A stretch of DNA of 64,000 nt from Streptomyces canus (GTDB lineage Bacteria > Actinomycetota > Actinomycetes > Streptomycetales > Streptomycetaceae). How positions within the stretch are numbered: the stretch's first letter is position 1; each line of letters opens with the position of its first letter. Shown piece by piece: positions 1 through 8,765 of the stretch. The translations under genes and the position numbers were made by a program. Below the pieces are notes generated by a model, which was not told where the DNA came from, made no database searches, and saw nothing but the letters and a program-made list of their open reading frames with translations. The DNA lies in NCBI RefSeq assembly GCF_041435015.1, contig NZ_CP107989.1, positions 2,480,001-2,544,000 of the forward strand, in the 5' to 3' direction.

Positions 1-1
1 G

Positions 2-2017
2 CACGACGACGGCTCGGAAACGGCGGTGGAACTGCGCGAGAGCGACGCGTTCGTCCGGCATGCGTACCTGCCCGGCGTGATGCCCGGACAGCGCTACGGC
101 TTTCGCGCTCACGGCCCGTACGCGCCCGAGCGCGGCCTGCGCTGCAACTCGTCGAAGCTGCTGCTCGACCCGTACGCGCGCGCGATCAGCGGTTCCATCC
201 GCTGGGGCGAGGAGGTGTACGGCTATCACTTCGACTCGCCCGACAAGCGCAATGATCTCGACTCGGCGCCGCACACCATGACGTCGGTCGTGGTCAACCC
301 GTACTTCGACTGGGGCGACGACCGGCGGCCCCGGATCGGGTACCACGAGACGGTGATCTACGAGGCGCACGTCAAGGGCCTCACCATGCGGCACCCGGGG
401 CTGCCCGAGGAGCTGCGCGGCACCTACGCCGCCCTGGCGCATCCCGCGATCATCGAGCACCTGGTGGAGCTCGGCGTCACCACCCTGGAGCTGATGCCCG
501 TCCACCAGTTCGTGAACGATCACCGCCTGGTCGACATGGGCCTGAACAATTACTGGGGCTACAACACGATCGGTTTCTTCGCCCCGCACAACGCGTACGC
601 CTCCTGGGGCGACCGCGGCCAGCAGGTCCTGGAGTTCAAATCGGCGGTCAGGGCGCTGCACGAGGCCGGGATCGAGGTCATCCTGGATGTCGTCTACAAC
701 CACACCGCCGAGGGCAACCATCTGGGCCCGACGCTGTCCTTCAAGGGCCTCGACAACCCGCAGTACTACCGCCTGACCGATGACCAGCGGTACTACATGG
801 ACACCACGGGCACCGGGAACTCGCTGCTCATGAGGTCCCCGCACGTACTCCAGCTGATCATGGACTCGCTGCGGTACTGGGTCACCGAGATGCATGTCGA
901 CGGCTTCCGCTTCGACCTCGCGGCGACCCTGGCCCGGCAGTTCCACGAGGTGGACCGGCTGTCGTCGTTCTTCGACCTGGTGCAGCAGGACCCGGTGGTC
1001 TCCCAGGTGAAGCTGATCGCCGAACCGTGGGACGTCGGCGAGGGCGGCTACCAGGTGGGGAACTTCCCGCCGCTGTGGACCGAGTGGAACGGCAAGTACC
1101 GCGACACCGTGCGGGACCTGTGGCGGGGCGAGCCGCGCGCGCTCGCGGAGTTCGCGTCCCGGCTGACCGGGTCCTCCGACCTCTACCAGGACGACGGACG
1201 GCGTCCGCTGGCCTCCATCAACTTCGTGACCTGCCACGACGGGTTCACCCTGCACGACCTCGTCTCGTACAACGACAAGCACAACGAGGCCAACGGAGAG
1301 GACAACCGCGACGGCGAGAGCCACAACCGGTCCTGGAACTGCGGGGCGGAGGGCGAGACGAACGACCCCGCGGTGCGGGAGCTGCGCGCCCGGCAGATGC
1401 GCAACTTCATCGCCACGCTGATGCTGTCCCAGGGCGTCCCGATGATCAGCCACGGCGACGAGGTCGCGCGTACGCAGCGTGGCAACAACAACGCGTACTG
1501 CCAGGACAGCGAGCTGGCCTGGGTGGGATGGCCGGAATCCTCCGGCGAAACGGGGCTCGGCGCCGAGCTGCTGGCCTTCACGCGCGCGATGGTGTGGCTG
1601 CGCAAGGACCACCCGGTTTTCCGCCGTCGCCGCTTCTTCCACGGGCGGCCCGTGGAGGGCACCCACGACGAGCTGTCCGACATCGCCTGGTTCACGCCCG
1701 AGGGCAAGGAGATGACCCAGCGGGACTGGGACCACGCGCAGGCCTCGGCGCTGACGGCCTTCCTCAACGGCAACGCGATCTCCGAGCCGGGCCCCCGTGG
1801 AGAGCGGATCACCGACGACTCGTTCCTGCTGATGTTCAACGCCTCGCCCAAGGCGCTGGACTTCGTGGTGCCGGTCAACCACGGCCGGCAGTGGCAGGTC
1901 GTGGTCGACACCGGCCGCCCGGACGGGGTGCCGCCGGGCACGGGGGCGAAGGTGCAGGCCGGGGATCGGCTGACGCTGGTGGACCGCAGCATGACGGTGC
2001 TGCAACGGCCCGTCTAG
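2..2017 (+). CDS. glgX: Glycogen debranching enzyme GlgX (5' end outside window)
   Basis: Alpha-1,6-glucosidase of the GH13 isoamylase/GlgX type. It removes limit-dextrin branches from glycogen and supplies linear malto-oligosaccharides to the TreY/TreZ trehalose route encoded downstream. The reading frame is open from base 2 with no start at the edge, so the N-terminus lies outside the window. The four GH13 signature blocks are visible in order: DVVYNH, GFRFDLA (nucleophile Asp), IAEPWD (acid/base Glu) and VTCHDGF (second Asp). The C-terminal all-beta domain ends at a TAG at 2015. A hairpin terminator follows, so treY probably has its own promoter. The family assignment is firm. Confidence 0.95.
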   Translation, partial: HDDGSETAVELRESDAFVRHAYLPGVMPGQRYGFRAHGPYAPERGLRCNSSKLLLDPYARAISGSIRWGEEVYGYHFDSPDKRNDLDSAPHTMTSVVVNPYFDWGDDRRPRIGYHETVIYEAHVKGLTMRHPGLPEELRGTYAALAHPAIIEHLVELGVTTLELMPVHQFVNDHRLVDMGLNNYWGYNTIGFFAPHNAYASWGDRGQQVLEFKSAVRALHEAGIEVILDVVYNHTAEGNHLGPTLSFKGLDNPQYYRLTDDQRYYMDTTGTGNSLLMRSPHVLQLIMDSLRYWVTEMHVDGFRFDLAATLARQFHEVDRLSSFFDLVQQDPVVSQVKLIAEPWDVGEGGYQVGNFPPLWTEWNGKYRDTVRDLWRGEPRALAEFASRLTGSSDLYQDDGRRPLASINFVTCHDGFTLHDLVSYNDKHNEANGEDNRDGESHNRSWNCGAEGETNDPAVRELRARQMRNFIATLMLSQGVPMISHGDEVARTQRGNNNAYCQDSELAWVGWPESSGETGLGAELLAFTRAMVWLRKDHPVFRRRRFFHGRPVEGTHDELSDIAWFTPEGKEMTQRDWDHAQASALTAFLNGNAISEPGPRGERITDDSFLLMFNASPKALDFVVPVNHGRQWQVVVDTGRPDGVPPGTGAKVQAGDRLTLVDRSMTVLQRPV

Positions 2018-2068
2018 CGGGGTGGTTCGTGTGCCGATCACCGGGTACGCGCGTGTAGGGAGCGTTTT

Positions 2069-2101
2069 CGGCGCGTCCGGGGTACGAGGTCGGACGCGCC
2101 G
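2069..2101. terminator. Hairpin terminator after glgX
   Basis: Perfect 10-bp inverted repeat CGGCGCGTCC / GGACGCGCCG with a 13-nt loop, followed by TTT. It lies 52 nt after the glgX stop codon. Confidence 0.75.
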
Positions 2102-2108
2102 TTTGCGT

Positions 2109-2200
2109 GGGGACGGGACCGTACCGTCGTGCCGTTCTCGTCGGGACGGGACGGTCCCGTCGTGCCCCCGGTGTCACGTCGGGACCGTCCCGTTCCGACG
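2109..2200. promoter_or_regulatory. Triplicated GGGAC/GTCCC palindromic element upstream of treY
   Basis: Three imperfect copies of a GC palindrome lie in the glgX-treY gap. The two blocks ACGGGAC-C/G-GT-A/C-CCGTCGTGCC at 2113-2133 and 2146-2166 differ at only two bases. A third, inverted-looking variant is at 2178-2200. The middle copy contains an exact 8-bp palindrome, GACGGGAC-g-GTCCCGTC, at 2145-2161. Such iteration in a short gap before a gene suggests an operator cluster for treY. The cognate regulator is unknown. Confidence 0.5.
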
Positions 2201-2267
2201 TCCCGTGTCCCGCACACATGGAGGACGCGATGACACGAAAGGCGGCAGGGCGGGTACGTAGGTCTGC

Positions 2268-4622
2268 ATGACATCTGAGCGACCCGACCCGTCGGTGCCG
2301 ACGGCCACGTACCGGCTGCAGCTGCAGCCCGAGTTCCCGTTCGCGGCCGCGGCGGCGGCCGTGCCGTACCTGGCCTCGCTCGGCGTCTCGCACCTGCACC
2401 TGTCCCCCGTGCTGGAGTCCGTCCCCGGTTCGACGCACGGCTATGACGTCGTGGACCACGCGCGTGTGCGTGAGGAACTGGGCGGCGAGGACGGACTGCG
2501 GACGCTGTCGCGCATCGCGCGGGAACACGGCCTTGGTCTGGTGATGGACATCGTGCCGAACCACATGGCGATGGCCCCGCGCCACAACCGTGCCCTGTGG
2601 GAGGTGCTGCGGGAGGGCCCGAAATCGTCGTACGCGCGATGGTTCGACATCGACTGGGAGGCACAGGGCGGTCAGCTGCTGCTGCCGGTGCTGGGACATC
2701 CGGTCGGCGCGGAGCTCGGCAACCTCAGGGTGGACGGCGGGGTGCTGCGCTACTACGACCACGAGTTCCCGCTCCGCGAAGGCACCGAGGAGCTTCCGCT
2801 GCCCCAGCTCCTGGACGCGCAGTGGTACCGGCCGGTCTGGTGGCGGCTGGCCCGTACGGAGCTCAACTACCGGCGTTTCTTCAGCATCTCGGAGCTGATC
2901 GGGGTGCGGGTCGAGGATCCGGAGGTTTTCGAGGCGACCCACGCCAAGATCCTCCAGCTGCTGCACGAGGGAGTGGTCGACGGGCTGCGGGTCGACCACC
3001 CCGACGGCCTCGCCGACCCCGACACCTACCTCCAGCGGCTGCACGAGGCGACCGGCGGGCGCTGGACGGTCGTGGAGAAGATCCTGGCGGACGGGGAGCG
3101 GCTGCCGGCCAACTGGCCGATGGCGGGGACCACGGGCTACGACGCCCTGCGGCACATCGACGGGCTGTTCACGGACCCGGCGGGGTTCGGGGAACTCCTC
3201 GGCCAGTACCGGCGGTTCGCGGCCCCGCAGACCGACCGCGGCGGCGACTGGGCCGCGACGGCACGGCGGGCCGCGTACAAGGTGATCACGCACGAGCTGG
3301 CCACCGAGACAGACCGGCTGACGCGGGTGGCGACACGCGTGTGTGCCGCGTCCCCGGAACCCGAGCTGCGCGACCGCGCGCCCTGGGCGCTGCGCACCGC
3401 GCTCCAGGAACTCCTGGTGCGGATGGAGGTCTACCGGCCCTACGGCTCGTCGGACGCCGCCGCCGTCGTCACCGAGGAGGCCGCGGCCGAGGCCCGGCTG
3501 GCCTTCGTGATCCCCGAGGAGGCGGGCGCCGTCGACGTCGTACGTGATCTGGTGCTGGGGCGGGCCGGTGCCGGGCCGGACCATGTGGAGTTCCGGACAC
3601 GGTTCGCGCAGACGGCGTCGGCGCTGCGGGCCAAGTCCGTGGAGGACACGGCGTTCTACCGGTACGTGCCGCTGCTGTCGGCGACCGAGGTGGGCGGGAA
3701 TCCCGGGAGTCCGGCGGTCTCTCCCCGGGAGTTCCACGATTACTGCACGCGCGTGCAGCGCGACTGGCCCCTGACGGGGACGGTGGTGTCGACGCACGAC
3801 ACCAAACGCAGTGCCGACGTGCGTGCTGCCCTGGCCGTGCTCACCGAGTGCCCCGAGTGGTGGGCGGACACGCTGGCCGAGGTGACCCGCACCGGCGACG
3901 GTGTGCCGGACGCACAGCTGGCGTGGGCGGCCTGGCAGACGGTGTTCGGGCTCGGCACCGCGGCCCCGGAGCGGGTCGGGGAGGCGCTGTTGAAGCATGT
4001 GCGCGAGGCGGGGCTGTACACGAGCTGGACGGAGCAGGAGCCGGCGTACGAGGAGGCGGTGGCGGCGTTCGTCGCGGCCGGGCCGTGCGGGCCGCAGGGT
4101 GAGCAGGTGGCCGGGCTGCGGAGCCGGCTGGAGCAGCACATCCGGGCGAACGCGCTGGGCACGGCCCTGGTGCAGCTGACGATGCCCGGGGTGCCCGACG
4201 TGTACCAGGGGACGGAGGGCATGTACCTGGCGCTGGTGGACCCGGACAACCGGCGGCCCGTGCGGTTCCCGCCGGAGGACTCCGGCGACAAGGGCGCGCT
4301 CACGGCTGCGGCGCTGCGGCTGCGCCGACGCCGGCCGGATGTCTTCGGTGACGCGGCGACGTACGCGCCGCTGGTCGCGGAGGGGCCCTCGGCGGCGCAC
4401 TGCGTGGCGTTCGCGCGCTCCGGGGAGGTGGTCACCGCGGTGACCCGGCTGTCGCTGCGGCTGGCGGAGGCGGGCGGCTGGCGGGAGACAGTGCTGCCGC
4501 TGCCGCCCGGCGTGTGGCGCGATGTTCTGGTACCGGAGCGTGAGTTCTCCGGGCACGTGCGCGTGGAGGAGCTCCTGGGCGACTCGCCGGTGGCACTGCT
4601 GGAGCGGGTCGCCACGGATTGA
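2268..4622 (+). CDS. treY: Maltooligosyl trehalose synthase TreY
   Basis: Isomerises the reducing-end alpha-1,4 bond of malto-oligosaccharides to alpha,alpha-1,1, giving maltooligosyl trehalose (GH13 subfamily 26, cytoplasmic). At 784 aa it is normal length. The signature blocks are MDIVPNHMA, GLRVDHPDGL (catalytic Asp), WTVVEKIL (catalytic Glu) and STHDTKRSADVRA. The ATG at 2268 immediately precedes the conserved TYRLQL start of the domain. The ribosome binding site is weak (TAGG five bases upstream). It works with glgX upstream and treZ at 8.8 kb, although two unrelated carboxypeptidase genes and an inhibitor gene now separate treY from treZ. Confidence 0.96.
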   Translation: MTSERPDPSVPTATYRLQLQPEFPFAAAAAAVPYLASLGVSHLHLSPVLESVPGSTHGYDVVDHARVREELGGEDGLRTLSRIAREHGLGLVMDIVPNHMAMAPRHNRALWEVLREGPKSSYARWFDIDWEAQGGQLLLPVLGHPVGAELGNLRVDGGVLRYYDHEFPLREGTEELPLPQLLDAQWYRPVWWRLARTELNYRRFFSISELIGVRVEDPEVFEATHAKILQLLHEGVVDGLRVDHPDGLADPDTYLQRLHEATGGRWTVVEKILADGERLPANWPMAGTTGYDALRHIDGLFTDPAGFGELLGQYRRFAAPQTDRGGDWAATARRAAYKVITHELATETDRLTRVATRVCAASPEPELRDRAPWALRTALQELLVRMEVYRPYGSSDAAAVVTEEAAAEARLAFVIPEEAGAVDVVRDLVLGRAGAGPDHVEFRTRFAQTASALRAKSVEDTAFYRYVPLLSATEVGGNPGSPAVSPREFHDYCTRVQRDWPLTGTVVSTHDTKRSADVRAALAVLTECPEWWADTLAEVTRTGDGVPDAQLAWAAWQTVFGLGTAAPERVGEALLKHVREAGLYTSWTEQEPAYEEAVAAFVAAGPCGPQGEQVAGLRSRLEQHIRANALGTALVQLTMPGVPDVYQGTEGMYLALVDPDNRRPVRFPPEDSGDKGALTAAALRLRRRRPDVFGDAATYAPLVAEGPSAAHCVAFARSGEVVTAVTRLSLRLAEAGGWRETVLPLPPGVWRDVLVPEREFSGHVRVEELLGDSPVALLERVATD

Positions 4623-4757
4623 CCAGGTCCGGGTGAGTGCGGGCGGTCCTCCATTACTGCGGGCCGGGGGGCGCGGGCAACCCCGTGGGCACCTACGGCT
4701 CTACCGGCCGGCGGTAAATGCATCCGGGCGCCCCCTGGAGGCTCCCCCGTGGCGCGC

Positions 4758-4786
4758 TTGACAGCTCAACCAGACCGTGGGGTACT
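4758..4786 (+). promoter_or_regulatory. Possible promoter of the first M14 carboxypeptidase
   Basis: An exact TTGACA hexamer (4758-4763) lies about 50 nt upstream of the preferred GTG start at 4810. The -10 match (GGTACT/TACTGC) is poor. If the promoter is real, it rules out the alternative GTG start at 4777. Confidence 0.3.
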
Positions 4787-4809
4787 GCGAATGGCGAGGC
4801 CGGTCGGAC

Positions 4810-6069
4810 GTGTCGGGGGTGAGTCTCCTGCCGGAGCTGCGCTACCCCACGGTGACCGAACTGGTTTTGTCCGCGCGGGCGTTGGCCGCACAGCGCCCCG
4901 ACGTCTGCCGGCTGAGGCAGGTGGGTGTCTCGCGAGCGGGCAGGCCCCTGCATGTGCTGTCGATCGGCCATGCCCGGCGGGCCGTCCTGGTGGTCGCGGG
5001 CGCCCACTCCAACGAGCCTACCGGCGGCCCCGCGGCCCTGTCGGTGGCCGCCCGGGTACTGGCCGAGCGGGAGTTGAGATCGGGCACGTCCTGGCACTTC
5101 CTGCTGTGCGCCGATCCGGACGGGGCGAGTCTCCATGTCACCCCGGCTCCGCGCAGCCTCTTCGACTACCACCTCGGCTTCTTCCGGCCGGCCGGAGAGG
5201 AGCAGCCGGAGTGGGCCCCCGCGATGCTGCCGCCCGACCGGCTGCCGCCCGAGACCCGCATCCTGACCGGGCTGATCGACGAACTGCGCCCCTACCTCCA
5301 GGTGACCCTGCACGGCACCGACCTGGGCGGCAGCTGGGTGCAGCTGACGAAGGACGTGCCGGGCCTCGCCGAGCCGTTCTCGAAGTCCGCGGCGGAGTTG
5401 CACATCCCGGTGGAGACCGGTGCCTCGGACGCGGCGGGCTGGCCTGCGTCCGGGCCCGGGGTGCATGTGATGCCGGCGCCGGGCGCGGGGGCGGCGTACC
5501 CGAGCATGCCGGACGACGCACGGCGCAGCACCTGGTACCACGCGCACCGCTACGGCGGTCTTACCGCGGTGGTTGAGGTGCCGATGTGGGCGAGCGACCT
5601 GGTGGACGATCCGGCACCGCATCCGGCGCCGGCGGCGGCGATGGGACGGCTGGCGGGCCGGCTGCTGCGCCAGTCGCGGGCGGTGGACCGGGTGCTGGCG
5701 GATGCGCTGCCCCGTCTGGAGGGCGCCGACGGGCCGCTGCTGCGGGCCGCCACCTGGAGCCTGGGGCTGGTTCCGGGACTGGCCGCGGACTGGATCCACA
5801 CCCGGCCCGCCGACGACACGAGGGCGTACATCGGCAGTGTGGACGCGTTCTCCCGCCGGCTGCCGCTGCGGGCGGCGGCCATGCTGCTGCGGGTCCTGCG
5901 GGAGGCGGACGACCGCGCGGCACCGCGTCTCGAACGGCTCGTCGAGGCCTGGAGCGACGCCTTCGCGGACCGTTTCCGGGCCCGCTGGGTGCCGTTGGAG
6001 CACCAGGTGGAGCACCAGGCCCGCACGGTCGTGGCGGTGGCGCTGCACGCGCGCGTACCGGCGGACTGA
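4810..6069 (+). CDS. M14-family zinc carboxypeptidase (paralogue 1)
   Basis: Putative metallocarboxypeptidase cleaving C-terminal residues. The zinc-binding HxxE is seen in AGAHSNEP (His66/Glu69 from this start), a later His in TLHGTD may be the third ligand, and a Glu in VVEVPMW is the likely catalytic base. No signal peptide is evident, so it is probably cytoplasmic or exported by another route. GTG 4810 is preferred over GTG 4777 because it puts RYPTV and HxxE at the same residue numbers as in the paralogue at 6538-7902, and a GAGG lies 10 nt upstream. Paralogue 2 is similar over its full length on the opposite strand, with an SSI-type inhibitor gene between the two. The substrate is unknown. 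Confidence 0.8.
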   Translation: MSGVSLLPELRYPTVTELVLSARALAAQRPDVCRLRQVGVSRAGRPLHVLSIGHARRAVLVVAGAHSNEPTGGPAALSVAARVLAERELRSGTSWHFLLCADPDGASLHVTPAPRSLFDYHLGFFRPAGEEQPEWAPAMLPPDRLPPETRILTGLIDELRPYLQVTLHGTDLGGSWVQLTKDVPGLAEPFSKSAAELHIPVETGASDAAGWPASGPGVHVMPAPGAGAAYPSMPDDARRSTWYHAHRYGGLTAVVEVPMWASDLVDDPAPHPAPAAAMGRLAGRLLRQSRAVDRVLADALPRLEGADGPLLRAATWSLGLVPGLAADWIHTRPADDTRAYIGSVDAFSRRLPLRAAAMLLRVLREADDRAAPRLERLVEAWSDAFADRFRARWVPLEHQVEHQARTVVAVALHARVPAD

Positions 6070-6118
6070 GCCGACGTCGCTCCACGCGGGTGTGCGTCAC
6101 CGCGCCACGCGTCGCGCC

Positions 6119-6541
6119 TCAGCTCTCCAGTGCGAAGACCGCCCCGGTCCGCGCTCGCATCACACATGCGTTCGGGAAGGTCTGCCGGTACTCGACCGGT
6201 CGGCCGTTCCACTCTCCGTCGGCCTGTGCGGTGACCGGTGCGTAGAGCATCGTGCAGAAGACGTCCGCGGGCGGAAGTGCGCCGATGTCGCCGCCGACGG
6301 CGGCGAGCTGGGCGCAGGCCTCCGCTGCCCGGCCGTGGCCCTCGGGCGGGTCGCACAGCAGGAGGGTGCCGCGGGTGTCGCCGGAGCGGCCGTCGCCCTT
6401 GGTCACCGTGAGGAAGAGGTGGTCTTCCGTAGAGGGCCCGGTCGGCACGGGCGCCGCCGCGGCGAGGAGCAGGACGGCCGCCACCGCCAGACCCGCGCGT
6501 GCCGCTCGCCGTACCGCCGTCGCTGTGATCGTGTAGGTCAT
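6119..6541 (-). CDS. Subtilisin inhibitor-like (SSI family) secreted protease inhibitor
   Basis: 140-residue precursor of a Streptomyces subtilisin inhibitor-type protein: a secreted dimeric inhibitor of serine proteases that acts in the extracellular space. Arg-rich n-region and hydrophobic segment at residues 11-30 form the signal peptide. Four cysteines fit the two SSI disulfides: CDPPEGH...AEAC and CTMLYAPV...NACV. By alignment with SSI, the reactive bond is Met-Leu in CTMLY (P1 = Met), which predicts subtilisin-type rather than trypsin-type targets. The ATG at 6541 overlaps the stop codon of the carboxypeptidase gene (ATGA), so the two are translationally coupled. SSI proteins are not known to inhibit M14 metalloenzymes, so the pairing is unusual. 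Confidence 0.9.
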   Translation of the reverse strand: MTYTITATAVRRAARAGLAVAAVLLLAAAAPVPTGPSTEDHLFLTVTKGDGRSGDTRGTLLLCDPPEGHGRAAEACAQLAAVGGDIGALPPADVFCTMLYAPVTAQADGEWNGRPVEYRQTFPNACVMRARTGAVFALES

Positions 6542-7902
6542 TCCCGATGCATCGGCACGGCGGCCTCGGAACCCCACCCCGGCTCACCCGAACGGGAGCA
6601 TGCGGGCGCTTGCCACGCGGCGAGTTCGAAGGCGGCGAGCACCACCCGCGACTGGTACTCGATCTGGCGCGGGACCGGGATCCAGCGCGCCCCGCAGCCG
6701 TCGCGGTAGTCGGCGCACCAGAGGTCGATGAGCCGGTCCAGTTCCGGCAGGGCGCCGACCGGGTCGGCGCCCGCGCGGGTCACGAGCTGGTGCAGGAGCC
6801 CGGCCGTGCGCAGGGCCAGGCGCCGTCCGGCGATGCGCAGCGCGGCCAGGTGGCCGGCGCTCAGCGGAGGCAGCGGGCGGCCGCCGTCGGCGACGTCGGG
6901 GTCCCAGGCGTCGGCGAGTCCGGGGCCGACCAGTAAATAGTCCTCGACCGGGGCGAGCAGACGGGCCGCGTCCGGGGCGTCCGACACCTGCGGGCGGATC
7001 CGCGCCAGGACGTCCTCCAGGAGCCGCCCGTCGCGGCGCAGCGTGTGGCTGACGGTGCGCAGTACGGCGGCCGCGTCGGCGGGTGCACTGCCGTCCTCGA
7101 CGGCGGCCACGCCCCACATGGGCGCCTCGACGACGGCGGTCACGGTGCCGTGCCGGTGCGGGTGGTACCAGGTCGACTCGACGGCGGCCTCGGTGATGGC
7201 GGCGGCCAGGTCGCCGCGGCGGGGCGGCGGGATCCGGTAGACGGCGGGGCCGAGGCACGGCCAGTACAGGGTGTCGTACGGGCCGAACTCGCGGGGGATG
7301 CGCAGCCGGGCCGCCGTGTGGGCGACGCGCCGGGCGAGGCCGGGCAGGTCGCGCGTGAGTTCGACGAAGCCGCCGCCGACGTCGACGCCGTGCAGGGAGC
7401 ACTGGAGGAAGGGCCGCAGTTCGTCCTGGAGGGCGAGCAGGGTGCGGGTCTCGGGAAGCGCGGCGGCCTCCGCGCCGTCGGGCAGCCATTCCGGCTGTTC
7501 GCCGAAGCCGGGCCGGAAGAAGTTCCGGAAGTAGCGGTCGAGGGAGTACGGGCCGCGCAGCCAGCCCTCGTTGCGGCGCAGGCCGTCGGGGTCGAGGCAG
7601 AGCAGGAGATTCCAGGTGGCGTCGGCCTCGACGGTGAGCCGAGGGTCGGCCAGGGCCTGCTCGGCCAGCCTGAGGACGGTCCCGCCGCCCACGGGCTCGT
7701 TGGCGTGCGGACCGGCGACGACGAGGGCCTGGCGGCTGCCGTGGCCGACGGAGAGCAGCCACAGGGGGTTGCCCGCGCGGGAGGTGCCGGCGCGGCGCAG
7801 CCGGGCGTCCGCGGGATGGCGGGCGACGAGCGCTGCGGCCCGTGCGCCGAGCTCGTCGACGGTCGGGTAGCGGAGGAGGGGCGGCAGGGCACACCTCCAC
7901 AA
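6538..7902 (-). CDS. M14-family zinc carboxypeptidase (paralogue 2), with TTA codon
   Basis: Homologous along its whole length to the 4810-6069 gene: RYPTV near residue 11, HxxE in AGPHANEP (His66/Glu69), a later His in SLHGVD and VVEAPMW near the active site. The start is uncertain. TTG at 7902 gives the best alignment, but a GGAGG lies inside the first codons (TTG TGG AGG TGT) and could instead serve a CTG six codons in. Leu323 is a TTA codon (6934-6936), which in Streptomyces needs the bldA tRNA. The stop overlaps the start of the SSI inhibitor gene. If coupling is strict, the inhibitor inherits the bldA dependence. Confidence 0.8.
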   Translation of the reverse strand: MWRCALPPLLRYPTVDELGARAAALVARHPADARLRRAGTSRAGNPLWLLSVGHGSRQALVVAGPHANEPVGGGTVLRLAEQALADPRLTVEADATWNLLLCLDPDGLRRNEGWLRGPYSLDRYFRNFFRPGFGEQPEWLPDGAEAAALPETRTLLALQDELRPFLQCSLHGVDVGGGFVELTRDLPGLARRVAHTAARLRIPREFGPYDTLYWPCLGPAVYRIPPPRRGDLAAAITEAAVESTWYHPHRHGTVTAVVEAPMWGVAAVEDGSAPADAAAVLRTVSHTLRRDGRLLEDVLARIRPQVSDAPDAARLLAPVEDYLLVGPGLADAWDPDVADGGRPLPPLSAGHLAALRIAGRRLALRTAGLLHQLVTRAGADPVGALPELDRLIDLWCADYRDGCGARWIPVPRQIEYQSRVVLAAFELAAWQAPACSRSGEPGWGSEAAVPMHRE

Positions 7903-7983
7903 TGTGGTGCCGTCGGTTCACCTGGTGTGCATGGTGTACGCACAGTCAGTCACGACTTCAGGGGTACGTCAACACCGCGCGAC

Positions 7984-8023
7984 GCCTGGGGTTTTGGGCC
8001 GCGACGGCACGTAAATCCCAGGC
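7984..8023. terminator. Hairpin after the FHA gene
   Basis: Inverted repeat GCCTGGGGTTTT / AAATCCCAGGC around a GC-rich loop, 18 nt beyond the stop of the FHA gene on the minus strand. It separates that gene from carboxypeptidase 2. There is no U-tract. Confidence 0.5.
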
Positions 8024-8040
8024 CAGAGGTGAGGTTGTGC

Positions 8041-8592
8041 TCAGTTGACCGCGAGCCGGAAGGCCATCCGGCCGAACCCCACCTGGTCGCCCTCACGGAC
8101 GACGGCGGCGCCGATGACCCGTCGGCCGTTGACCGTGGTGCCGTTGGTGGAACCCAGATCCCGCAGGACCCACATGCCGCCCTGCCGGCTGAGTTCGGCA
8201 TGGACCCGGGAGACCGTCTCGTGGGTCAGCCGCAGGCCGTTCGCCGGATCGCGGCCTATGCGCAGTGCGTGGCCGCTGCCGGGGTGCGGCAGCAGCAGCT
8301 TGGGCAGGCGCTCGGCCTGCCACGCCCTGCGCAGCCGTACGGTGAAGCCGGAGACGGCCTCGACGGTGCCGAACACCAGTCGGGAGACGCGGCTCTCCTG
8401 GGGCAGGTCCGCGGTGAGCGCGGCGAGTTCGTCGGACCGGCGCGCGATGAGGGCCAGTTCCATGCGGCGCACGAACGTGTCGTGCGACAGACGGCCCATG
8501 GCGACGCCGTCACGGAGCACCTTCAGCACCTTGTCGCGCTCCGCGTCGGACAGCCGCGCGGGGTACGTGTTGAACTCGAAGGACGACGTCAC
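8041..8592 (-). CDS. DUF1707 and FHA domain protein
   Basis: 183-residue cytoplasmic protein. Residues 8-63 match the actinobacterial DUF1707 domain (ARLSDAERDKVLKVLRDG...LSHDTF...). Residues 105-183 form an FHA phosphothreonine-binding domain with all hallmarks: RIGR, SRVH and GSTNGT. FHA proteins bind Thr-phosphorylated partners of Ser/Thr kinases, but no kinase gene is nearby. GTG 8592 is chosen because DUF1707 starts here. An ATG at 8724 would add 44 residues from an AT-richer stretch that looks like promoter. It is divergent from treZ. Confidence 0.85.
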   Translation of the reverse strand: MTSSFEFNTYPARLSDAERDKVLKVLRDGVAMGRLSHDTFVRRMELALIARRSDELAALTADLPQESRVSRLVFGTVEAVSGFTVRLRRAWQAERLPKLLLPHPGSGHALRIGRDPANGLRLTHETVSRVHAELSRQGGMWVLRDLGSTNGTTVNGRRVIGAAVVREGDQVGFGRMAFRLAVN

Positions 8593-8765
8593 GTTGGTGA
8601 TTGTCGGGCAGTGAACCCCGGGTGTCCAGAAAACGAGACAACGCCCGCCGCACGCGCGTACCTGACGACACCTGTCACAAAGGGGAAGATTCAAAGGCGG
8701 ATTGATCTCGTTTGACGGCACCATGGACGGGCTACATCACGATGAGCAGACGAAGGGGACCGTCC

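Noticed and set aside
1875..4556. 893-codon open frame on the minus strand opposite treY
   Set aside because: It is the reverse-strand shadow of treY in GC-rich DNA: Arg/Pro/His-rich, no domain, fully overlapped by a strongly supported enzyme.
8593..8724. N-terminal extension of the FHA protein with a CDRC...CGGRC pattern
   Set aside because: The Cys pattern looked zinc-like, but the stretch is AT-richer, promoter-like and outside the DUF1707 start; GTG 8592 is preferred.
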